From positions 1-64,000 of the forward strand of contig CANTFL010001485.1 of the NCBI GenBank assembly GCA_947650285.1: a stretch of 64,000 nucleotides of DNA, in the 5' to 3' direction. Below are positions 45,510 through 56,501 of this stretch, in pieces; position 1 is the stretch's first letter; each line of letters begins with the position of its first letter. Source of the DNA: Hyaloperonospora brassicae. Lineage: Eukaryota > Oomycota > Peronosporomycetes > Peronosporales > Peronosporaceae. A program made the translations under genes and the position numbers. A model generated the notes under the pieces. It did no database searches, was not told the origin of the DNA, and saw only the letters and a program-made list of their open reading frames with translations.

Positions 45510-48500
45510 TGCGTTGATGTGCTTCGCACGCGTCTCCGACTTGTCGCTGACTTTTTCTTCTTTGTGTGTCCATCTGACAGACAAACAGACGAACGAGAGC
45601 CATTGTCTCGGCTTTGAGCAAATATCGCAAAAACGTTATTGGCCGAGACGATGGCTTTGAGCCCAGTTCTCAAAAATATTATATTAAATCCATCATACAT
45701 TTACTGTTTTCAGCAAATATACCAATATTGTATTTTTCAATATTAATTCAAATGAAAACATGATACTAAATTGCAAAAAAACTATTTCTTCGTACGTTTA
45801 TGTAAAGTGTAAGGAATCGAGACGGTCCGTCAGGCCAATGAGTTAATAGTCGCTCGCTTCAAGTCGCACACGTGGAGCTATTTGACACGACCAAGTACAA
45901 TACAAGAAACAAAACTTGAGCAAGAGATGAGTACTCACATATAATACTTGTAATGTATAGACAAGATAATAGCCCCACTGATGCATATCTTACTTTGTAT
46001 ATGAGAGGCACGTAGCACAATAATCGCCAATTACCGAGATATTGCTTAGTAGTATTGTTTCCTGCAAGGATAAAACAAAATTTATGCACCAAAAACTTAG
46101 TCATTACATACATGTAACATAGCTGTCTGCTTGCATGCAAACAGACTTCTGCCTGTAGTCTCGCAATGGATATCAGCGTTTAATTTTCAATTTCCTTGTC
46201 CTTTTAGCATCATTCAAATTACCATAATACCACATTCCGTCCGAAACTCATGACGACGCTTTGGTACACGGTTTGTATCGATATGCTTCGCAGTTGCACA
46301 TCATCTAGACGCCATAGTCGAATTGCATACAAAACCTGATTGCAGACCACAGTTGGTCGGCTACGTGTGCGCATAGCAAACTTGGTTGGTCGGCTGAATG
46401 TTTGGTAAACTGCAACGGCAAGACGAAGAAAAAGTATGCTGTGTGATACACGCAAGGGCACTTGCACTCGGTTGAGCTTAGTTGCTCCTTGGCTGTAATC
46501 GCTTTTGGTCTTGTATCGCATGTCCCCATTTAGCTGCTATTTATGTGATCAGCAACAGCTAAATGTGTTCATCGCCGTCATTTTCACCGTCGGAGGTGCG
46601 AAGGCACAAAAAGTGATTGTACTCTGTGTAATTAGTAAGTGTTAAGCAGGGACATCGACACCACAGGGCGAGTAACCATTTGTTGCCTGAAGGGTACGAT
46701 ACAGAGACGGTACACTCTAACATATTGATATTTGACTCAAAAGACATGATCACCTTAGTATTTGAGCAGCACAGTATACTGTAGTGCCATGTATTGTGCA
46801 GATTCTTGGAGAAGTTGGTGTCTCCCCGCTTGCACAAAATGCGGGTAATCGCGTCATTGAGAGTTTGTATTGGAAGGAAAAGCTTCTGCTGGTCGACATT
46901 TCTCGCAAGAAAAATTCAAGCATTGAACGAATACGTATAGTTGATACGAAACGACGCAACTACCGGTAATGCCAATGGCGCTGTCCATTTGCAATGGCGT
47001 CTAGGTGCATATCAACGACAAAACTCACGTTAGGGCAGCTTTGCTGTTATCGGTAAGTGACGATAATTACTTTTATTCATGCAGTCTCAGTAATCCTTTT
47101 GGACGGGTTCCAAATGAACAGAATGTAGTCAACTATGATATTATTTGCACTATCTACATAGTTCCTAATAATCTCAAACTACATGTAAGCCTACTGCAGT
47201 CATTGGTTTCGACTAACTTTTCTCCCCCTTTGTTTGAACGGCTCACCCCCGTAGCCTCAGCGTCTATTCACATGCAATCGAAGTATGTGCGTATCATATG
47301 ATGATCTTGCCGATGATAATGTCCAACAATAATTTAACATACGCTTCCGATCTTGTTTCTCCTCTATTTTTCATACAAACTCTGCCGCGTCTTCACCGCC
47401 ATATGCCCTCAAATACGCACTCTGGACAGTCCAACATACCTAAACTAGGTTGATAAATTCTTACGTATGGGGTACACTTTGGCCTCATCGATCTCAAACC
47501 CTGGTTCTTGAGAAGCGTCTTCGAATGCTGCTCAAAACTACAACCGCGCGCGACACATCATTTCTGTCGTTACATCCTCTTTTGCAAGAATAGTTAGTAT
47601 TTGATGGCCTCAATTTGCTGGCTTCCCTTTTGTACAACAAAAAAGTAAATTAAATACAACCTATCAAATATCGTGGATGCGCAATGTAACAAGGTGAAGC
47701 CCGGAAGATGTCAATGACACAAAATCGATCAAAAGGAATTTTACCACAATTCACAGTGGTTCCGATTCTTACCTTTCTAAGTAAATTTCGTATAAGTGTC
47801 ATAGTTGACTGTAAAAATCGGTACTGCCTTACTCGTTAGTAGGTTCAGACCATTTTACTAACCAATTAAAATACAAATCGCTGCTAGACGCGCGCAATGG
47901 GCGTTGAGCGGGTTGCTAAATTTGACCTTTGTACTACTTAGTATAAGTTATATCAAAGATATGAAAATATAGACGCTTTAACTATCGATCATTTACATCT
48001 TATTAGTATTCTCACTGAGCGTGTCCACATACTATCTTATCGTTTCCGCTGCAGGTATGTGTACGTAAAGACACCAGCCTACGGTTTCGTCAGTGTAGGT
48101 AGCTTGTGCTGTATCGGTGCACGCGTCCGGTTACTCTGTATAAAGTGTTTGCTTGAACATATTGTATGTGTCATTAAATTGTGATTTAGGAGGTGGGTGT
48201 TGTCAGCAATCTTGATTATGGATACGAAACCCTTATAACTGTGCTCTGCTTCAGCACTACTACCGGCTGTGCTGCATCACGCTCCGATGCAATCCATGAG
48301 TCTGCGGACCGATGTCTCGTACCCAATAGAGTCAGCGACGCACGGAGTAGGATCTGTCAGCTTCGTACTTTGCCGTCACTTCGATTGTTTAGGCGACCTG
48401 GCGTCATAACTGGACATACATCCAGCGCACAGTGCGCACACTGGATCGGACAATATGTATGCACCCTCGGATACTTGTTACAATTACTCTATACTCGACG

Positions 48501-49587
48501 CAGTCTCACATGTTTTAGCTGTAACCTGGTGGCGCGCTTGAGTTTTGTAACTATTTGGCATGTACTCAGACTTATCGATTGTTGACTACGGACCATACAA
48601 CGTATGACTTCAATTCTTTTCGAGCTTGGTTGTCGTGTAATGTATCGGGCCTGGGCAATGATGGTGTCAAGTATGCACTTTAACGACGGGCAGTTACTGA
48701 AGCGATTCGTGTTCGTCCTCACTAAGAATAACGTGGATGAGAAACATCCCTAGATTTGAGTGCAATGCATGATCCAAAAACTGCGTTTCGGATGTCGTGA
48801 TTGCTGCGTTTATTGCCTGCAATACAAAGTCGTTGTTCCTCACGCGTTGCTACTCACCAAATACCCGACAGTGATAGCAACTTCTCGTCGCACGGCAATG
48901 GACACAACTATCGGGACATTCTTGCCTAGATTGCAGAACGAAAGGTCCAGGCTCGAAGGCCAAATTGCAGTAGCCATCGCAGCAAGATGCTTGATGGAAT
49001 TCGTGTCACTCATCGTTTGCTATAGAACTCCATGCCTCTTATCCGTCGACTCGTCGAGACACGCTTTACATCGGTCGAGCTGACAATAGATATCGATTGC
49101 CGTGAAATGAAGATCGATCCAAGAGGGTCGACGCGTTGTTGGCTCAAGTTAAGCCGCAACAACAAATTCAGCCAAGACGTGTATCCTCAATTGACTTTCA
49201 CTTGTCAGTGTGTCTATGTGATAGAGCTGAACCGTTTATGAGCAATTTGCTTGCGTACGATCGCAACCAACTTCACGGCGCACATTCTATAGTTCACCCG
49301 CAATGCGTGGATGTTGCTGCATCAGAGGTGTGCTGCCATGACATGCAGCGTCGACCCACGAGTAGTTTGAAAATCACAAATAAGTATAGTTGGTCAGAAT
49401 ACATAGTACACACGGTACTGTTGTACTCACTGCACCTTCATTCGTCTCGCGAGCCGTCATCATGCCATTGCAAGTCAAACGGTATGATCGTGCACAAAAG
49501 CTGTCACCGTTTAAGAACAGCGGCACTTTTGTACGTAAGGACAATGAAAGTGTACAACTTGATAGCTAGCTTATCAATTCTATACGA
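45510..49587. other. AT-rich gene-free island
   Basis: About 4 kb that is clearly richer in A and T than the flanks, most strongly 45.62-48.2 kb. Open frames are short and full of Tyr, Ile and Asn without motifs. It may be an old decayed insertion. No LTR, terminal repeat or poly(A) tract was recognised at either edge. Confidence 0.6.
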
Positions 49588-51030
49588 CTAGTGCGGTGCT
49601 AACATTGCTGGGGCCACGTAAGCTGTCGCTTCTCTGCTCTCCGCAGCTTCGAATGCCGCTGCTTCCTGTAGTCGTTTCGAGTCCATGCGGCTGTAGCCTT
49701 TGACCAGTCCATGAAAAGCCTTCACCCATTGCGGAGGACTCAGCAACTCAGAGCGTCCACAGCTATCCTTGCTGCCATGAGGCGAGAATGAGAAGAGCAG
49801 GTGGAGATACTTCTGCAGGTACTGATTGAGCCGCTGATATCCCATGTTGTCGTCTGCGGGTGGTTGCAGTAGCAAATTATTCTTCAGCATGTCGTCGGCA
49901 CTGATACCCGAGTCGAGCGCGTCCAAGAGACTCTCAAGTTGCGCCTCCGCACGTCCATCGGCTGTGGCTGTACGTCGAGACACCACAACGACGCAGTGCG
50001 TCGGGTCCAAGTTGAACACCCGGCGTTCCTTGCTTAGATTCGCCACACTCAGTGCATCGCGCATGCGAAACGACCCGACAGTGCTACCGCGCAATGACCG
50101 AAACAGATTCGTCAAGCGCGCCTCGTGTGCTTTACAGTACGACACTGTCGCCGAGCGCGAGGGGCCAGACCCTTGTGCCGTGATCGAGGCCGACACAATC
50201 TCGTCTGGTGCCGGGACAACGTACACTACTAACGGCACACAGCGACCGGGTGCGAATGCATTTCCAGGTCCACACGATGGACCTTTTGAGTGGCCGCTAC
50301 TTCGTTTCGACTGCTTGGCCGTCGTCGGCACGAGGCTCAGCAGCAGCGACTTCTCGGCTGTCAACGCGCGGACTTCTTTCAGCACGTTTGTCGTCAGCCT
50401 TGCGCTTTCATTCAGCACGATCAGCACGTGGCAGCTCGAGTAGAGCAATGCCTGCATCTTGAGCTTCTCACGCTCGAAAGCGTGCACTTCCTCCCGCGTC
50501 TGCTCTGCCTCCTTCAGCTGCATGTCGTCGTCCGCAGTGCCCTCAGTTGGTATCACCAGCCGCCGACCCAGTGCTCTGCTTTTGCTTCTGCTTGTCGACG
50601 CTGTTTTAGCTGCGGCTGCTGCTGCTGCAAATGGACGACGGAAACTCAGACTCTCTGGTCGAGACACACCCAACAGGTAAATGCACCGCGCGACATCGTC
50701 GTAGAAAAAGTGAATCGTAGCCGGCAGTCGCACGTCCTTCACCGTCGTCGCGTTCTCCATCTCGTCATCGCGAAACACGTAGCGACCGATCACGCGATTC
50801 GCAAACGCAAAGGCGCGCGAAGGAGACGAAGAGCTCGAACTGAGTAGTCCCACGACGGCCGCGTTCCGTTTCTGCAGCGACTGCAGCGCAGCGAGAGCTC
50901 TGCTGCGGCCATTTTCCGGAGGATAGACACGCACTGGTTCGTTCTGAGAGCGATCGAAGGGGAGCGGCGGCGCGGGAGATGGCAGAGGCACTGCGGTGGA
51001 CGGAGGAGGAGGAGGAGCTGCGCCAGCCAT
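49588..51030 (-). CDS. SMG8-like nonsense-mediated decay factor, apparently lacking the C-terminal half
   Basis: Single exon, 480 residues from the Met at 51030. A Pro-rich start (AGAAPPPPPSTAVPLPSPAP) leads to SMG8-type sequence: VRVYPPENGRS, AVVGLLSS, RVIGRYVFRD, IHFFYDDVARCIYLLG, SSCHVLIVLNESARL, FRSLRGSTVGSF, NLDPTHCVVVVSR. SMG8 with SMG9 regulates the SMG1 kinase that phosphorylates UPF1. Animal SMG8 is near 990 residues; here the frame stops after AYVAPAMLAPH, where the AT-rich island begins. A donor-like TAC|GTGGCC lies near the end, so a missed intron is possible, but I find no further SMG8 sequence below 49588. Family call is moderate to good; completeness is doubtful. Confidence 0.75.
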   Translation of the reverse strand: MAGAAPPPPPSTAVPLPSPAPPLPFDRSQNEPVRVYPPENGRSRALAALQSLQKRNAAVVGLLSSSSSSPSRAFAFANRVIGRYVFRDDEMENATTVKDVRLPATIHFFYDDVARCIYLLGVSRPESLSFRRPFAAAAAAAKTASTSRSKSRALGRRLVIPTEGTADDDMQLKEAEQTREEVHAFEREKLKMQALLYSSCHVLIVLNESARLTTNVLKEVRALTAEKSLLLSLVPTTAKQSKRSSGHSKGPSCGPGNAFAPGRCVPLVVYVVPAPDEIVSASITAQGSGPSRSATVSYCKAHEARLTNLFRSLRGSTVGSFRMRDALSVANLSKERRVFNLDPTHCVVVVSRRTATADGRAEAQLESLLDALDSGISADDMLKNNLLLQPPADDNMGYQRLNQYLQKYLHLLFSFSPHGSKDSCGRSELLSPPQWVKAFHGLVKGYSRMDSKRLQEAAAFEAAESREATAYVAPAMLAPH

Positions 51031-51048
51031 GAGCGGCACGAAGCAATG

Positions 51049-51167
51049 GAAGTTGGCTCGAATGTCGACAATGGGTACACTCTGTCGCACGCACGTTTTG
51101 ACCTGAGGAGGTACGACGAAGTTGGCTCGAATACGGACATGGGTACACTCTGTCGCACGCACGTTTT
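51049..51167. repeat. two direct repeats (about 50 bp, 68-bp period) at the SMG8 5' side
   Basis: Copies at 51049-51099 and 51118-51167 share GAAGTTGGCTCGAAT and GGGTACACTCTGTCGCACGC plus ACGTTTT, with two or three differences. They lie just upstream of the SMG8 ATG on its promoter side. Confidence 0.8.
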
Positions 51168-52328
51168 CGGTGTCGGAAGTGCTAACGTTGTCACGATTGG
51201 ATGATTCGTGAAGGGAGTGATCGATTGTCATGGCGAGCGGTTTGGGTCTTTTACCATCGCTTGTTACTGTATATGGGCAGCTGATGAGGTTGACACACTT
51301 GGAGCCATTTGCGCGCAAGAACTTCGTGGGTGATCTGTGAGTGCCATGAGGACAGCAAGTCATCACGTTGACAAGGGTAGCAACAGCACGCAACTCGTTG
51401 GGCTGAAGTGGAAAGCAGTATCTGGTTAAGCGTACCAATTTCCACTCTCGTCTTTGCATGTGTCTGCAACGGAGTAGCTCGTGACAGTGTAGGAGGCCTC
51501 GACTACGTTGCCAATGTCTACTGACCGTGCTCACACATTGTCCTTCATTACGCACATTTGTACAAGCTGACTGCAAGAGAAACAAGCTCAAGTCGCGAAA
51601 GGATGTATACCAACTAGCAGGTCTTTCTTCATGTTGAGCAACAACTGCGTTTGTCTTGCCATGACTGCAACGAAGTCGTTGACGGAACGCATAACGTTAC
51701 GATATCGCTGAGTGCAGAGTGTTGGTGGGTGAGTAATCAAGGCAGGGATAGAATTGCAAGGCAGAAATAGAGCTGCTGGTCAATCACCCCGGCAATGTCA
51801 TCGACACGCATGTGTGAATCACGACGCAGTCCATGAGCGATCGTGTGTATCGTTGTTCCTGCAGAGATAGAACGGAGTTCCGGCCGAAAGTGTGCATGCC
51901 ATGAGCGATCGCAGCCACATGTACTAAGCTCTCATCTGCTCAAGGAATGCATTATCATGCTTCGCTGAGCTCTCATTTGCTCAAGGGGCATTATCATGCT
52001 ACAACTATTCGCAAGTTTAAGCCTTCAACATGGCAACAGAGCTAAGCCGCAGCTTCTGTAATTATGCAAGTCTAGACGTGCAGCGCTTGGCTTTCGTCCG
52101 CCAAGATACCAAGTGGTTTGACATGCACACAAATGTGCCAAGAATGAGGATATCACTGCGAGCACGCACAAGACGTGCATCGACCGCTTCAGAAAAACGA
52201 TGTTAGCTAGAGCTTACGCTGCTAAACAGGAACCTTTGAGCTCTTGAACACTACTATTGGCACAACGATTACTCGTTACAAGCTTCGGACCATATCTGTG
52301 AAACAAAGATGGACGGACATGTTGGTTA
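51168..52328. other. intergenic, no gene recognised
   Basis: Contains a short imperfect duplication, AGCTCTCAT(C/T)TGCTCAAGG followed by GCATTATCATGCT, at 51927 and 51968, and CCATGAGCGATCG twice (51830, 51899). No gene seen. Confidence 0.5.
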
Positions 52329-52649
52329 TCACATGCAAGCCAGCGGATCGTCTTCATCCAGAGTCGCTGTAGCTCCTGATTTCGGTCCTATAGGATTGAC
52401 TCTGAACTGTTCTAAGGCATCGAGGAAAACTCTGTACGCAGCAACTTCAGCGTCCGCTTCATCCATTGCTTCATTGTTGTTCGATTGTTCGGGTGATAAC
52501 TTGGACTTTAAAACCCATTCCAGCGTGCTCGACCGGACAGTCTTGCTGGTCGACCCATGTGCAGCAATCCCACTAGTGTCTAATCGATCACTTTTTCCAC
52601 CACCTGAATGTCTTCGTCCTATGGCTTGGGTACTGGCTGGCTCTCCCAC
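52329..52649 (-). pseudogene. possible frameshifted C-terminal part of the RxLR candidate
   Basis: An open frame of 106 codons that overlaps the end of the effector frame by 31 bp in another phase. It reads as protein-like sequence (EAMDEADAEVAAYRVFLDAL, QFRVNPIGPKSG) and is on the same strand. Either a frameshift in 52619-52649 separates it from the effector, or an intron joins them (donor-like GTACCC or GTGGGA, acceptor acattcag|GTGG). I cannot decide between these. Confidence 0.45.
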
Positions 52650-53128
52650 TTTCGGGAGGCCGGGTCCATAGCATTTGCGTGTGGCGCACCTTTTCCATCT
52701 ACCACTATGCCATTGGCCTGCTTGGGGAAGAGCACCTTATGTAGATAGGCTGACACTTCCTCTGTCGTCACCGTAGACGGGTCCCTTGTTTTCTGCTTGA
52801 GGGAGAGCACCTTGTGGAGATAGTCTGACACTTCCTCTGTCGTCACCGTAGACGGGTCCCTTATTTTCTGCTCGGAGAGGAGTGTCTCGCCTAAGTGGGC
52901 AAGCGCTTGCTCATTCTTCACGCCAGATGGTCCCCTCTGTTCAGCAGCTTCTTCAACGGGGTCGCCGGTCTCACGCAGCATCCGTGAATGGTCCGTTTCT
53001 AGCTGAGTAGGTAGATTCGGATTCGGCGTCGTCATATCGGCCAACATTCCCGCCAGTGGAACTGACCGAGCGTCACGGAACGCAAGCAGAATGAGTGCAA
53101 GTGCGAGGAGATGGAAGCCTTTGGTCAT
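52619..53128 (-). CDS. candidate RxLR-type secreted effector
   Basis: Open frame of 169 residues from the Met at 53128. MTKGFHLLALALILLAFRDA is a signal peptide. RxLR follows at residues 49-52 (HSRMLRETG, that is RMLR), and an acidic dEER-like run comes next (DPVEEAAEQR, about 57-65). Signal peptide, RxLR at 30-60 and acidic run give the standard N-terminus of translocated oomycete effectors. The C-terminal part has two 25-residue direct repeats based on RDPSTVTTEEVS.YLHKVL. No WY fold is evident. The frame ends at 52619, but a related-looking frame continues downstream (52329-52649), so this copy may be frameshifted. It lies 480 bp from an LTR, the repeat-rich setting common for effectors. 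Target unknown. Confidence 0.72.
   Translation of the reverse strand: MTKGFHLLALALILLAFRDARSVPLAGMLADMTTPNPNLPTQLETDHSRMLRETGDPVEEAAEQRGPSGVKNEQALAHLGETLLSEQKIRDPSTVTTEEVSDYLHKVLSLKQKTRDPSTVTTEEVSAYLHKVLFPKQANGIVVDGKGAPHANAMDPASRKWESQPVPKP
52731..52874 (-). repeat. 75-bp tandem duplication within the effector gene
   Basis: Unit 1 starts at 52731 and unit 2 at 52806, both beginning AGCACCTT. Long stretches are identical (including TCTGTCGTCACCGTAGACGG). The period is a multiple of three, so the frame is kept and a 25-residue repeat results. Confidence 0.85.
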
Positions 53129-53609
53129 TGGTAGCAGAAGTGACTTGCTGCCGGCGTGTGGTGGAAGAAAGAGGTCGTGATTCTTGGATGCGTCTGCGAT
53201 GCAAATGCGGAAATGAGCCAGTGGTGCATGAACATGCACGAGGTGGTTGACAACTCTTTGAGTTATAGTGCCATGCAGAAAAAGCAAGTAAGGTAGAAGC
53301 CGGAAGTTAGGTATGCTGCTGATCCTTCTGCACCCATTCTGTGGACGACATCGGGAAGCTGAAGCAATCCTAAACTGGCTTAAGTCAGAAATGGCTTACG
53401 TGCTTGACCGTATATATAACGAAGAAAGGCTCAAGATCCATTCGTTTCTCTCTATCATATGAAATAACACCGCCAAGGGTGCTCTGCGACCGTCGTAGCC
53501 AGTTATGACAGCTCCGGCTTTTTGCTGTCGGAAAATTTGACTTGAGAAAAGATATAGCTACGCGGCATTCAAGCTGCAACTTAGACGCGTCGAGGCAACA
53601 CACCATCTA
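53129..53609. other. effector promoter side, up to the LTR
   Basis: No gene seen. Confidence 0.6.
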
Positions 53610-54058
53610 TGTAACGGGGCACGCCTTGTGTCAATTCGACACAAGGTTGTGTGCACCCGACGTCACGTACACGTGGCGTGAGGAAGCGCAGCGAAGTAGG
53701 CAAAACTCGAAAGTTCTGTCTGAGCGAAAAAGTAGGACTGTTTTTATTATAGTTATGTTTCTTAATAAACTATCTTTTGTCTTGAGCTATCTAGGTTAAA
53801 CTACAATCTCCTGTGGGTTTCTTGCCCACCACCCATTGCGTGAGTCCAGCAGCGATTGGTGGTTAATCTGGTTGATCTACCGTAAAAACATCAGTCACCA
53901 GGTGGAGCAACCCATCAAAGAAATATTACCCTCGAGGGTAATATTCCTTCAACCTTACTCCTAACGGGTAATGTCAATTAAACATTATCTATATATATAT
54001 AATGCTCAAAATTGATACAAAGATATCAATCTTTATGTAACGGGCTCATCCTGTTGTA
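53610..54058 (-). repeat. LTR of element A (3' LTR, reverse orientation)
   Basis: About 449 bp, reverse complement of the LTR at 60520-60967 with few differences. Ends TGTAACGGGG and CA-type. It contains the same 24-bp palindrome (53932-53955) and a hairpin with 9-bp arms CCTTGTGTC (53624-53646). Confidence 0.85.
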
Positions 54059-55235
54059 TCAACCTCTAATCTAGCAGTCACTACAGTGAGTGAGTGATTG
54101 TTTGGTGACAGAGTGACCACTATTGGGTCGCTCTGTGGGAAAGGGAGAACTTGTTGGTTCTGCTTAACGCATTCAGCCTTTCAGCGTATGACGAGTTCGT
54201 CCGTTCGCTGCGCGATCAAGGCCGCCAGTGAAGCGGCTGGACGGATGCGTCCAGCGGGAGAACAAGATGTCTAAGACTCAGCAGGCGATAAATCACCTGC
54301 TGCTGCCAGAAAGCATCCTGCAACTCCCGTAGTTGCAGGAGCACGTGGTCATCCACGTGTTGCTCCTTCACCCGCAGATTCGGCTGCGGGAGGTATTCCC
54401 ATGGACCAAGTTCACGAGATAGAGGTAGTCTATTCGGGCGAGTCGGATTCTCCATCTGACTCGGAGCCGTGCGCAGAGCCCGACCGGAAATTTGCGGAAT
54501 CGGCGACTGCTACGCCTCGCGGCAGTCTCGATAAAGACTTGCACCATGAGATGCTTGTTTCATCCGACGAGTCTGTGAACTCGTCACCGGGATCGAACCG
54601 TTCGCGCTCGTATTCGTACGAGGCGAGTGCGAAACATGGGGACGTAAGTCCTCATGAGAATGTCGATGACTCTTCGCGGAGTCATCGTAGCCATACCCGC
54701 AGCAACACTAGGTATTGCGGCGATCGTGGTGCTAGCTCTCATGTTGGCACCACGCAGGAGGAGCAGGATCGCAACGCGTTGCAATCTGCTGCTGAGAACA
54801 AGCCATGGATGTCTACCCTTGAGCGAGTTGAGACAGTGGTATGGTTATACCACTGAAATGTGTCGAATCCTACTTTTTGACTCGTCAAGGATCCATGGAC
54901 TTGATCCCAGTGCGAGAAATTATCGCATTGAGCATGAATTTACATCGATGTCTTTTTATGACATCGATGGTACAACGGTAACCACAAACGAGACGAATTC
55001 CCGTTGGTTCAGGCGTGAAATTCTTTCATCGGTAACATTGAGAATGTTGGCCGTGACACTTGGCTGGACAAATTTACTGCAGCTCGAAATAAGTTTGAAC
55101 ATAAGTCCATAACCGGTGATCAGTTTAAATTGCACCGATTGTCTCGAGAGGCAGGTTTACCTTGCCTCTCGTGGGAAACGACCTGTCAAAGTTGTGTAGA
55201 CAGTTCCGTTCGCGCTCCGAGGGAGACCTTCATTC
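54059..55235. mobile_element. retroelement 3' region with an unexplained plus-strand ORF
   Basis: Between the 3' LTR and the integrase of element A. The plus-strand frame 54401-54856 (151 codons; Ser/Asp/Glu-rich, GESDSPSDSEPCAEPD) and the frame after it (54857-55112; FDSSRIHGLDP, WFRREILSSVTLRML) look like a gag protein running opposite to pol. It could be an antisense ORF of the element or a fragment of another retroelement. The DNA is exceptionally rich in hairpins. Confidence 0.55.
54221..54390. repeat. run of six adjacent perfect hairpins
   Basis: Arms and positions: GCCGC (54221/54233), CTGGACG (54237/54248), CAGCAGG (54279/54296), CCTGCAACT (54317/54331), CACGTGG (54342/54353), CCCGCAG (54371/54384). 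Loops are 4-10 nt. Six perfect stems in 170 bp. Confidence 0.9.
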
Positions 55236-56081
55236 TTAATCAACCCTTCTGGAGGGCGCGTATCTCTCCCGAGATGTACGAAGGGATAGAGACTTTACAA
55301 TATCTTTACGAAAGCACCGGGAGTTCGTTCGACGATGGTCCTCCTTCAAAGGGTGGGTCACATCGTACTGCTCGACGAGACCGGGATATCGATCATCAGC
55401 TGGGAGCGGGGCTCCCAGATGTTCCACGAGGGTGGATATCCTCGCCATTGGACGAGGTAAATCGTCCTTGATCCTGAATCTTAGCGGTGGTTTAAGATAC
55501 GCTCCAAGAGAAGGCGTTGGCCACGGTGTGAGTCCACCAAAGGATGAAGAGGAGGAGGGAAGCCTCCTCCAAGTCGTTCGGATCACCATATCGACCAACA
55601 CGAGATGGATCGCGCAATCGCTGAATTGCGCGATGATATGGAGCATTAGAGGATAGACGCTATGCTCTAAACGATTATGTGCGGAAGTAACGCAAGGATC
55701 GTGAGGCTGATCGTGCGAAGGATCGCGCCGATCACGCCTTCGCACAGCTTTAGGTTGAGCGGGATGTCCGTTCCCTTGTTGAAAAGATGGCGACAGCTCA
55801 TAGGGAGGTCTCTCAATTGAATGGATAGGAATCTTTACTACGCGATTAGGCTGAAAGTCTGGAGCGCGAGCACAAGAATCCGATAGAGATTCATGAACGT
55901 GGGGGTTATCTTCACCCTTAAAAGAGGGCTCGTAATGATAGTACGGACGGAGAAACCCCACATAAAACGTAGGATGTGTTCGCATCCAACGCGGCAGCTC
56001 AATCGTATATGCGTTGCCTTGTCGGCGCAGCACAAGAAAGAGACCGATGTACTTGGAGAGTTGTTTACTGCTACCCTCCAT
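55236..56081 (-). pseudogene. integrase C-terminus and chromodomain of element A
   Basis: Frame reads WMRTHPTFYVGFLRPYYHY, typical of the integrase C-terminal GPY/F region, and further on YPGLVEQYDVTHPL, the end of a Ty3 chromodomain. Interrupted by frameshifts. Confidence 0.75.
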
Positions 56082-56501
56082 TAGTCACTGCGTGTCTAGG
56101 TAGATTTACCGTAGAAAGTAGGACTAAATCACATTCAATAAACGAAAGAAAATTTGCTCTTCCATTCTTGTCAGCGTTCTGTTTCTGCCGTTCCACCGCG
56201 TGAGCGATGGATCCTGCACGAAGTGGACCACTACTTCTCGAGTCTGCAGAAACCTTTCTGCTGACGAGACATTGTTTCGTTCATTTCGTCCTGTGTAAAC
56301 CGCAGAAAGAGTCCTTTCCTCTTTCTGTTCATCAGCGAGGGTGTCATCATCCTCGCTGGAACAGTCGTTTGCGATACTTAAAAATACCAGCATCGTCATC
56401 GTCGTCGGACTCAATAATAGCTTCATTGCTATTATTGAGATGATCTTCTTCTTCGACGTCGACTTGATCGACATCGGCATCATACGTGACAATGTTAGCG
56501 C

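Noticed and set aside
46219..46959. Minus-strand frames in the AT-rich island as a decayed copia pol
   Set aside because: A few strings suggested it, but no RT, RNase H or integrase motif could be lined up.
53542..53799. Frame within the LTR, repeated at 60978-60778
   Set aside because: It lies in the LTR and is shared only because the LTRs are copies.
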